A program made the position numbers and the translations under genes. Of a stretch of 5,868 bases of DNA, positions 1-5,859 are shown piece after piece. Every line of letters starts with the position of its first letter. Position 1 is the first letter of the stretch. Origin of the DNA: Draconibacterium sp. Lineage in GTDB: Bacteria > Bacteroidota > Bacteroidia > Bacteroidales > Prolixibacteraceae. The stretch covers positions 1-5,868 of the forward strand of contig WGCT01000583.1 of NCBI GenBank assembly GCA_015493625.1, written 5' to 3'. The notes under the pieces were generated by a model. It worked only from the letters and a program-made list of their open reading frames with translations. It did no database searches and was not told the origin of the DNA.

Positions 1-313
1 ATTATAAAAAGACTGTTTTTACACAGTTTGTAAAGCATGGGGCTATTAATAATTAATACTTTAAACCTGCTGAGCAGTAACAAAAGTGCAAGCTTTTTGT
101 CTTATTATATAAAAAATGCTTGCAATAATTCATTTTATGTTTCGGATATTTTAATAGCTCAGCTGCGCACCGTGTCTGTACCTTATTTATAGGCGTTTAC
201 ATGTATCTGCACTTCACAAATTCCGAATTTAACGCACATCTGATTTTTTCAGCAAATCTCAATTAAAGTGGCTTTAGTATTGGAATAAGATCAGTATTTT
301 AAAATTCTATCAA
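1..313. other. Intergenic region without a recognisable gene
   Basis: This AT-rich stretch follows the operon. I see no start-to-stop reading frame of useful length, no tRNA-like cloverleaf and no transposon end. Besides the terminator candidate at 87-124 it holds a small interrupted palindrome, CTGCT-G-AGCAG at 67-77, whose one-base centre is too tight for a good hairpin. I looked on both strands for the Bacteroidota promoter pattern (TTG, then TAnnTTTG about 19 bases on). Only a poor partial match, TATGTTTC at 136-143 on the plus strand, was found, with no properly spaced upstream element. Confidence 0.5.
87..124 (-). terminator. Candidate Rho-independent terminator of the operon
   Basis: The arms TGCAAGC (87-93) and GCTTGCA (118-124) pair perfectly over 7 bases. 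The stem continues, after one mismatch, through a block of T opposite a block of A (94-98 against 111-116), leaving a loop of about 12 bases. Read on the minus strand, the stem is followed by CTTTTGTT, a modest U-tract; the plus-strand side has no comparable T-run directly after it. It lies about 190 bases beyond the transporter stop, which would make a long 3' untranslated region. The structure could work in either direction, but the T-run favours ending the minus-strand transcript. Confidence 0.5.
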
Positions 314-1600
314 TTATAGATTTACTTTCCCTTTTCTCGATTTCATCCAAAGAAGAAATACAACAAATACAGTTATAAGCGAAACAACCATTAACAAAAT
401 AAAAATAGGTGTTAAACTGTGGTTGTATTTTTCGTAGAGCCAGCCAATAAGCTCTTCCTGAAAAATTGGGCCAATTGAACCGGTACCATTAATTATTCCT
501 GCTGCTACAAGTGCTCCTTTTTTTGTGCCCACATCAATGGCTCCCACACCCGAAATCAATGAGTCGGGGCCATATAACATAAATCCGGCCATGCCCATTG
601 AGGTTGTAAAATAAAATAGACTGACAGAGCCCATCCAGTACATAAACACAAACGACATCGCCATTAAAAACAACATCAGAAACGATAAAAATGAACGCTT
701 TCCTTTAAAAAGTTTGTCGGAGGCAAATCCTGCAAAAATAACACCGATAAAACCGGCAATATCGAATATTGTTGAAAGATATCCGGCATCGTCGCCTGCC
801 TGCCCAAAGTTGTTTTGCAATAAATAAGGTGCCCAGCTCCAAAGTGCATAACGAAGGAATTTTATACCAAAATATACAATTCCCATTAAAACTACTGTGT
901 AAACAACTTCTTTAGACCAACCCAGGCTCTCTCTGCCTTTTTTTGTTTTAGTTTCTGTTTTTTCTAATTGTTCTTCATCATCATCATCTTGAAGTGGAGG
1001 CAACCCAACATCTTCAGGTCTGTTGGGATGCAATATCAGTACTGCAGTCCAAATAACAAGCATAATTATTGAAGCACCAAAGAATGACCATCTCCATCCG
1101 TAATGACCAAGCATATAAGCAGCAAATGCTGTTGCCACCAACGAACCAACCTGATAGCAGGTTGACCATATTCCAAGAATACTACCGCGCTGTTTACGTT
1201 TAAACCAGTATGCCAGACTGCCAATGCTGCCCGGCCATCCGGTACCCTGTGCCAATCCGTTCAGACTTAAAAAAAGCATTACAGTCCAATAACTGTTCGA
1301 TGCTCCAAAAACAAGGTTGCACACTAAAGAAACAGCCATTCCCAAAAGCAGCAAAAGTTTTGGTCCTAAACGCCTGCCAAAATAGGCCGATGAGTATTGT
1401 CCAACCATATATGAAACAAGATACGCAGTGCCAAGATGTGCAAGATTAATTGAATCTAATTGCATTGCTGTGGCCATGTCGCTTTTTACAACAAAAAATG
1501 CTTTACGTGTAAAATAGTACCCGACATAAGCCAGCCATGTAGCTGAAAAAATACGATATTGCCATTTGCGATAAGGGCCTTTTTCTATTAATGCTGCCAT
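314..1600 (-). CDS. MFS transporter of the organophosphate:phosphate antiporter type (GlpT/UhpT-like)
   Basis: An integral inner-membrane protein of 428 residues with about twelve hydrophobic segments in two halves of six, which matches the family length. It belongs to the OPA branch (GlpT, UhpT, PgtP). Helix 1 carries GYYFTRKAFF, where Arg32 aligns with GlpT Arg45. Helix 7 carries FLRYALWSWAPYL, where Arg250 aligns with GlpT Arg269. These two arginines bind substrate phosphate in GlpT. Other family marks are GWPG (121-124), the RGSILGIWSTCYQVG segment before and in helix 5, and GPDSLISG with a glycine-rich helix 11. The GlpT His165 position is Tyr149 here, and the helix 7 Asp274 position is Ser255, so the substrate is probably not glycerol-3-phosphate. 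The central cytoplasmic loop (about 195-230) is sharply charged, with DDDDEE followed by lysines. It is the last gene of the operon, after a 59-base gap, and probably brings in the phosphorylated substrate of the upstream enzymes in exchange for phosphate. A sensor-like role such as UhpC has is less likely because no two-component genes are visible. Confidence 0.9.
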   Translation of the reverse strand: MAALIEKGPYRKWQYRIFSATWLAYVGYYFTRKAFFVVKSDMATAMQLDSINLAHLGTAYLVSYMVGQYSSAYFGRRLGPKLLLLLGMAVSLVCNLVFGASNSYWTVMLFLSLNGLAQGTGWPGSIGSLAYWFKRKQRGSILGIWSTCYQVGSLVATAFAAYMLGHYGWRWSFFGASIIMLVIWTAVLILHPNRPEDVGLPPLQDDDDEEQLEKTETKTKKGRESLGWSKEVVYTVVLMGIVYFGIKFLRYALWSWAPYLLQNNFGQAGDDAGYLSTIFDIAGFIGVIFAGFASDKLFKGKRSFLSFLMLFLMAMSFVFMYWMGSVSLFYFTTSMGMAGFMLYGPDSLISGVGAIDVGTKKGALVAAGIINGTGSIGPIFQEELIGWLYEKYNHSLTPIFILLMVVSLITVFVVFLLWMKSRKGKVNL

Positions 1601-1613
1601 AAGTTAATTGTTA

Positions 1614-1639
1614 AAAGGTTAGTTAGGTGTGTAACCTTT
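1614..1639 (-). promoter_or_regulatory. Inverted repeat in the leader of the transporter gene
   Basis: A perfect 8-base inverted repeat (AAAGGTTA at one arm, TAACCTTT at the other) flanks a 10-base loop in the 59-base gap between the amidotransferase stop and the transporter start. In the transcript the hairpin would end 13 bases before the transporter ATG, close to the ribosome entry region. The run after it is only TAAC-type sequence, so it is a poor terminator. It could tune transporter expression relative to the enzymes, act as a processing site, or be an operator. Its position is the only reason to suspect function. Confidence 0.35.
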
Positions 1640-1659
1640 GAAGTTTAGTTGTATAATTT

Positions 1660-2517
1660 TTATTTTTTCGATGGAATTACCTGATATTTAATCCAGTTCG
1701 CAAATTCCACTTCGCGAATGTCTGCCGAAATGAGGTCTTCGTCAATGGCATATTTCCAGCGAAGGTCTTTTCTTGTATTATCGTTATAAATCTCATCGAG
1801 GTCGGCTGAGTATTTCAACATATCTTCTTTTGTGTTGAAATAGTTTTCTCTCATCAGTCGCTCTTCGCGGGCAAGAATCAAGCGTGCAATCTCGTGCAGG
1901 TTATATTCGGGGTGATATTGCGTGGCCCAAAAAACACCTTTTTCGTGTTTTACTTCAACTGACTGAACCGGAGTGAATTCGTTTGACGATAAAACGATAC
2001 CTCCTTCCGGCATTTTTGTAATCATATCGTCGTGACTGATAAAACCGTCAAAAACTGCAGGTTTCCCTTCGTACATCAGATGTTTTTTCCCCACTTCGTT
2101 AAGTGTTATTTTTCGGGCAACACCCATTTCGCGCCCTTTCGGATTTGGAGCAATTTCGCCCCCTGCAACATAAACTGCAAGCTGTGCAGCCCAGCAACTT
2201 CCAAACTGTGGAACGCCTGTGCTAAAACCATCTTTTGTTAGTTTTGTCATTTTTTGAACACGCTCATCATCGTCGTGATAAACCGTAAGATTACATCCCG
2301 GCCAGATAATCGCATCGTACTTCTCTTTTAGCTCTTCCTGCCCCGGAGGATAAACTCCGTTGTCGCTTGTGTAGAGAATATCAAACTCTGCATCGGGCAT
2401 GTGCCTTAACAAAAGCTTTGCATAAAGTTTTCCGGCTAACGATACGCCGAAACTGTCAAACTGGTCGCGACTGGCTTTTGAATAGCCGTCAATTATTAAA
2501 AATCTGAATTTATCCAT
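1660..2517 (-). CDS. Class I glutamine amidotransferase-fold protein, possible gamma-glutamyl amide hydrolase
   Basis: A 285-residue free-standing protein with the triad-type (class I) GATase fold. It probably hydrolyses a gamma-glutamyl amide to glutamate plus a free amine or amino acid. The nucleophile elbow is PQFGSCWAAQ with Cys108; the other triad members are His202 and Glu204 in ATQYHPEY. The early WPGCNLTVYHDD segment (72-84) corresponds to the oxyanion region, and the SHDD at 161-164 matches the conserved His strand seen in GMP synthase-type domains. The domain ends near residue 215. About 70 charged residues follow (ENYFNT to WIKYQVIPSKK), a tail that plain GATase domains lack. The elbow is unusual, reading C-W-A where most members have C-x-G. 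No synthetase subunit is fused or adjacent, which fits a PuuD-like hydrolase better than an ammonia donor for biosynthesis. Its neighbours, an alcohol and an aldehyde dehydrogenase, suggest that it releases the product after two oxidations. The fold is confident; the reaction is a reasoned guess. Confidence 0.85.
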   Translation of the reverse strand: MDKFRFLIIDGYSKASRDQFDSFGVSLAGKLYAKLLLRHMPDAEFDILYTSDNGVYPPGQEELKEKYDAIIWPGCNLTVYHDDDERVQKMTKLTKDGFSTGVPQFGSCWAAQLAVYVAGGEIAPNPKGREMGVARKITLNEVGKKHLMYEGKPAVFDGFISHDDMITKMPEGGIVLSSNEFTPVQSVEVKHEKGVFWATQYHPEYNLHEIARLILAREERLMRENYFNTKEDMLKYSADLDEIYNDNTRKDLRWKYAIDEDLISADIREVEFANWIKYQVIPSKK

Positions 2518-2525
2518 TGTAATAA

Positions 2526-3275
2526 TTATAATTTTAATGTTTTAAGAATCCCGGGTAACTCGCTGTAATCCGAGAATTTTGCATCTGCTTCGCTGTTTTT
2601 ACTGTCCCTGTCGAGCGATGCTGTACACAATATTGAATGAGAACCAAACTTTTTAGGACCGGCAATATCGTTGTGCTCGCGGTCGCCAATATGCACAAGT
2701 TCATTGTTATTAATTCCGAAATGGTCACAGGTTGCTTTAAAAACTATTGGTTGCGGTTTTGAGTTCCCAATCTCATCTGAAAACACAAAAAAGTCGAAAT
2801 ATTGAAGCAGATTTTTACTTTCCAGAATTTGTCTTAATACTCTGCCGGGACTAAAAATTGCATCGGAAATAACGCCGAGTTTATACTCTTTACTAAGCTC
2901 TTTTATTGCATTGCCTACACGCGGAATAAAATCGGGCATAAATTCTAACTCCATCTCTTCATGCAGTTTTACTATCTCGTCCATCTCATTTTCAGGAAGT
3001 TCAATGCCCAGCCCTTTAAATGTAATTTCGAGCCGGCCTTTAACACTCCAGGTTACAAACTGCTCGTGCCACGTTTTTCTGAAAGCGGCATCGGAAGTAT
3101 TGTAAACACTGTTTACAAGCTCTTTCGAAACATTTTTGTATTTATTGGCAAATTTCCAAACCAGCTCTCTTCGTTCTTCACTTTTCGATAATCGGCCGGC
3201 AGCTTTTCGTTTTGGCTCATCCGAGTCGTCAATAAAAACGGTATCCCAAAGGTCGAAAGTTATTACCTTAATCAT
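2526..3275 (-). CDS. HAD-superfamily hydrolase, probable small-molecule phosphatase
   Basis: A 249-residue HAD hydrolase that probably removes phosphate from a small metabolite in the cytoplasm. Motif I is FDLWDT, with nucleophile Asp8 and acid/base Asp11. Motif II is Ser137 in GVISDA. Motif III is Lys173 in SKPQP. Motif IV is HIGDREHNDIAG, with Asp198 and Asp203 placed to hold Mg2+. The stretch of about 100 residues between motifs I and II (roughly 15-120) is predicted mainly helical, as in a C1 cap, which usually goes with small substrates. The acidic residue two after the nucleophile argues for a phosphatase: haloacid dehalogenases (D-x-Y-G-T) and phosphonoacetaldehyde hydrolase lack an Asp there. 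It sits one base after the alcohol dehydrogenase stop and eight bases before the next start, so it is deeply embedded in the operon. With an organophosphate-type transporter in the same operon, it may dephosphorylate the imported compound. That link is inference; a housekeeping or metabolite-repair role is the alternative. Confidence 0.9.
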   Translation of the reverse strand: MIKVITFDLWDTVFIDDSDEPKRKAAGRLSKSEERRELVWKFANKYKNVSKELVNSVYNTSDAAFRKTWHEQFVTWSVKGRLEITFKGLGIELPENEMDEIVKLHEEMELEFMPDFIPRVGNAIKELSKEYKLGVISDAIFSPGRVLRQILESKNLLQYFDFFVFSDEIGNSKPQPIVFKATCDHFGINNNELVHIGDREHNDIAGPKKFGSHSILCTASLDRDSKNSEADAKFSDYSELPGILKTLKL

Positions 3276-3276
3276 A

Positions 3277-4422
3277 TTATAAAGTGTTTTTAAGGATTTT
3301 AACTACATCGCCTTTTTCTGCAACTTTCGGATTTAGCGGATAACACGGGTCGCCAATGGCATATTTCTCAATTGCTTCAAGGTCGGCTTCCGTAATTCCC
3401 AAACTTGATAGTTTAACATTCATTCCCAACTCTTCCACCCATTTTTCAATGGCTTCAATTACCTGAACGGCATCGTTTTCGACATCAAAAATTGAACCGA
3501 GAGAAGCATATCGCTCTTTTGTTGTTTCGCGGGTCATATTATAACGCATCACTTCGGTTAAAACAATTGCATTGGCTAATCCGTGGTGAATATCGAACAG
3601 TGCACCTAAAGCGTGTGCAATTGCGTGATTTAATCCAAGCCCTTTTTGAAAAGCGGTTGCTCCCATTGCTGAAGCCATCAGCATATTTCCACGTGCAACC
3701 ACATCGTCGCCTTTTGTTACGGCAGTGTTGAGCCATTTTACACACATCTCCATTGCCTCTTTTGCCATTCCGTCGGCCATGGGGTGAAATACCTCCATAA
3801 TATATGCTTCCAGATTATGCACAAAAGCATCGATACCTGTGGCAGCAGTTAGCTTTGCCGGTAACGAGAGAGTTATTGTCGGGTCAAGCACTGCAATGTC
3901 GGGCATCATAAAAGGCGAGAATATGATGGTTTTTGTTTTGTCAATTGTGATAACGCTGCTTCGTCCCACTTCGCTGCCGGTACCTGCCGTTGTGGCTATG
4001 GCATAAAACGGCGGCATATTATCTTTAATATATTTATCGCCACCTTTCATGTCGTCGTATTTTGCAAGCGGTCCGTCGTGCGTTGCCATTACTTTAATGG
4101 TTTTTCCGGTGTCGAGTGGTGAGCCACCACCAAGTCCTACAATAAAATCGCACTTTTCGTCTTTATAGACTTGTGTGCCATCCATCACATTCTCTTCGGT
4201 AGGATTCGATTTTACATCACTAAAAATTACAGTTTCAATACCTGTTTCGTTAAAGTATCCTTTTAACTGGTCGGCTAGTCCAACTTTTACAATTCCGTTA
4301 TCGGTAACAATAAGTCCCTTTTTTAATCCGCTCTCTTTAACAATCGCAGTTAAATCTTTCATGGCGCCGGGGCCATATTCAATTCGTGTCGGGTATGAAT
4401 AAGAGTGTCTTTTATTAGCCAT
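3277..4422 (-). CDS. Iron-containing (group III) alcohol dehydrogenase
   Basis: Interconverts an alcohol and an aldehyde with NAD(P)(H) in the cytoplasm. The 381 residues are the normal length for this family (FucO, DhaT, YqhD relatives). The N-terminal nucleotide-binding domain carries GGGSPLDTGK at 98-107, which binds the pyrophosphate, and TTAGTGSEV at 144-152. The C-terminal helical domain supplies the metal site. By comparison with FucO the ligands are Asp198 (TGIDA), His202 (VHNLEAY), His266 (GLGLNH) and His280 (HHGLANA), and all four are present, so a divalent metal, usually Fe2+, should bind. The start gives MANKRHSYSYPTRIEYGPGA, with the family's typical IEYGPGA strand soon after it, so no extension is needed. 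One base separates its stop codon from the HAD gene start, which suggests translational coupling. Next to an aldehyde dehydrogenase, its likely role is the first oxidation in a two-step alcohol-to-acid route. The opposite direction, detoxifying an aldehyde by reduction, cannot be excluded. Substrate specificity cannot be read from the sequence. Confidence 0.95.
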   Translation of the reverse strand: MANKRHSYSYPTRIEYGPGAMKDLTAIVKESGLKKGLIVTDNGIVKVGLADQLKGYFNETGIETVIFSDVKSNPTEENVMDGTQVYKDEKCDFIVGLGGGSPLDTGKTIKVMATHDGPLAKYDDMKGGDKYIKDNMPPFYAIATTAGTGSEVGRSSVITIDKTKTIIFSPFMMPDIAVLDPTITLSLPAKLTAATGIDAFVHNLEAYIMEVFHPMADGMAKEAMEMCVKWLNTAVTKGDDVVARGNMLMASAMGATAFQKGLGLNHAIAHALGALFDIHHGLANAIVLTEVMRYNMTRETTKERYASLGSIFDVENDAVQVIEAIEKWVEELGMNVKLSSLGITEADLEAIEKYAIGDPCYPLNPKVAEKGDVVKILKNTL

Positions 4423-4448
4423 TATTTGTTATTAAAGTTTTATAATAT

Positions 4449-5837
4449 TCAAATTTTTGTACGTAAATGGTACGATTTTGGTCTTGTTAACTGTTCATAT
4501 CCAATGGAAGACAAGGTACAACCGCGCCCCGTATTTTTAACTCCTGTCCATGCTAAATACGGATCGAGATAATCACACCTATTCATAAACCATGTACCTG
4601 TTTCAACTTTGTTACCAATAGAGAGTGCCTTTTCATGATCTTCTGTCCAGATAGATGCAGTTAATCCATATGCACTGTCATTCATTAAAGCTAAAGCTTC
4701 CTCGTCGCTTTTCACTTTCATTATACCTACTACCGGGCCAAAACTTTCTTCGGTCATTACATCCATACTGTGATCTACATTTATGAGAACTTGTGGAGCC
4801 AAATAATTATAACCCATTTCGGTTTCGGGAAATAATGAAGGATTAATTAAAGCTTTTGCTCCTGCTTTAAGAGCTGAATCTATTTGAGATTTAACAACCT
4901 CGGCACCTCCTCTTTTTGCAACCGGACCTAAATTAGTATCTTTATTCAGTGGATTTCCAAGCTTATATTTTTTTGTTAGTTCAACATATGCCTCCACAAA
5001 GCGATCAAAAATATTATCTTTCACGTAAATACGTTCAATTCCACAACATGACTGACCTGAATTAAAAAAAGCACCATCAACAAGGTTTTCAACATAAAAA
5101 TCTAAGTTAGCATCATCGCAAACATAAGCCGGGTCTTTACCTCCAAGTTCTAATCCAACACCAACAAAACTTTCGGCTGCAACTTTCTGAATATGATGTC
5201 CACCACTTACAGAGCCAGTAAAAGAGACAAAATCTATTCTCGAATCGCGAATTACGTTTGCTGTGTCGTCGTGGTTAAGATGAAGATATTGGAATACACC
5301 CTCGGGTAAGCCCGCATCTCTAAAAGCTTCTGCAAAACGCTCGGCTACTAAAGGTGTTTGTGCTGAATGTTTTAATACAACGGCATTACCGGCAAGCAAT
5401 GCCGGAACAATAGTATTTATTGCAATAAGATAAGGATAATTCCATGCCGGAACTACGAATACAATCCCCAATGGCTCCTTTCTTATAAATCTGTCGAACC
5501 CTGAAATTTCTTCTACAAAAACATCAGAAAGAGAACTCTCTGCAAGATTCAATACTCCATTTACTCTGCCAATAGTTCCATCAACTTCAAAAGGAGAAAA
5601 ACGAATAGGCCTTCCCATTTGCCAACTAAGTTCTTCGCTTATTATCTCTTTTTTACTTTCAAATGCTTTAACAAATTTCTCTATATAACCCTTTCTGTCG
5701 GCAATAGAAAGATTTTTCCATAGCTTTTGAGCTTTCGCGGCTTTGGTTAAAACTCGTTCAATATCAATAGCACCATGCAACGGGCACTCCTTATAAACGC
5801 TACCATCAACCGGCGATATAATTTTGAATTTATTCAT
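4449..5837 (-). CDS. NAD(P)+-dependent aldehyde dehydrogenase
   Basis: Oxidises an aldehyde to the carboxylic acid with NAD(P)+ in the cytoplasm. The 462 residues match the usual length of a full ALDH. The fold markers appear in order: PAWNYP with Asn133, which stabilises the oxyanion; VLKHS with Lys156, which contacts the cofactor; FTGS at 206-209 in the Rossmann region; LELGGKDP with general base Glu230; GQSCC with nucleophile Cys264; and EESFGP with Glu364, which contacts the nicotinamide ribose. The C-terminal part (about 425-457) keeps the W-x-G-x-K-x-x-G-R-G pattern and a KSYH ending seen in succinate-semialdehyde and gamma-glutamyl-aldehyde dehydrogenase relatives. The ATG at 5837 is chosen because the protein then begins with the typical SPVDGSVY segment. 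It is the first visible gene of the operon, 26 bases ahead of the alcohol dehydrogenase, and probably takes the aldehyde which that enzyme makes. It ends in TGA, while the other four genes end in TAA, and it looks more AT-rich. The fold and reaction type are near certain; the substrate is unknown. Confidence 0.95.
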   Translation of the reverse strand: MNKFKIISPVDGSVYKECPLHGAIDIERVLTKAAKAQKLWKNLSIADRKGYIEKFVKAFESKKEIISEELSWQMGRPIRFSPFEVDGTIGRVNGVLNLAESSLSDVFVEEISGFDRFIRKEPLGIVFVVPAWNYPYLIAINTIVPALLAGNAVVLKHSAQTPLVAERFAEAFRDAGLPEGVFQYLHLNHDDTANVIRDSRIDFVSFTGSVSGGHHIQKVAAESFVGVGLELGGKDPAYVCDDANLDFYVENLVDGAFFNSGQSCCGIERIYVKDNIFDRFVEAYVELTKKYKLGNPLNKDTNLGPVAKRGGAEVVKSQIDSALKAGAKALINPSLFPETEMGYNYLAPQVLINVDHSMDVMTEESFGPVVGIMKVKSDEEALALMNDSAYGLTASIWTEDHEKALSIGNKVETGTWFMNRCDYLDPYLAWTGVKNTGRGCTLSSIGYEQLTRPKSYHLRTKI

Positions 5838-5859
5838 TTGTATTGTTTTTATTCATTTG
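5829..5859 (-). repeat. 12-base direct repeat spanning the aldehyde dehydrogenase start codon
   Basis: On the minus strand the 12-mer CAAATGAATAAA occurs twice, at 5859-5848 and 5840-5829, with a 19-base period. The downstream copy contains the aldehyde dehydrogenase ATG at 5837. The upstream copy contains another ATG at 5856, out of frame with the gene by one base. That upstream ATG would open an eight-codon frame (MNKNNTNE) whose TAA stop lies at 5832-5830, just inside the gene, so the two frames overlap around the true start. No Shine-Dalgarno sequence precedes either ATG. The repeat may be chance in AT-rich sequence, a slippage duplication, or a small control element. Confidence 0.4.

Noticed and set aside
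84..214. Seven-base complementary pair AAGTGCA (84-90) and TGCACTT (208-214)
   Set aside because: The arms are short, more than 110 bases apart, and one overlaps the stronger terminator stem; chance pairing is likely.
975..988. Short TCA/ATC trinucleotide run resembling a microsatellite
   Set aside because: It encodes the Asp-rich stretch of the central loop of the transporter, is only about four units long, and keeps the frame.
1210..1449. Open frame on the plus strand, and similar ones at 2032-2241, 2911-3105, 2961-3191, 3492-3731 and 4175-4402
   Set aside because: Each lies wholly inside a well-supported minus-strand gene, shows low-complexity or cysteine-rich nonsense translations without a recognisable domain, and has no leader or partner gene.
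1660..2517. GMP synthase or another biosynthetic amidotransferase subunit
   Set aside because: There is no ATP-pyrophosphatase or synthetase domain in the protein or next to it, the elbow is atypical, and the neighbours are catabolic dehydrogenases.
2534..2745. Minus-strand alternate frame inside the HAD gene (2534-2728); a similar one lies inside the alcohol dehydrogenase gene (3539-3745)
   Set aside because: Both are shifted frames of genes whose catalytic motifs are continuous in the main frame, so neither a frameshift nor a nested gene is needed to explain them.
2526..3275. HAD protein as a phosphonoacetaldehyde hydrolase or haloacid dehalogenase, which would make this a phosphonate or haloacid operon
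   Set aside because: The motif I residue two after the nucleophile is Asp (DLWDT). Both of those families lack an acid there, and the conserved lysine-bearing cap of phosphonatase is not recognisable.
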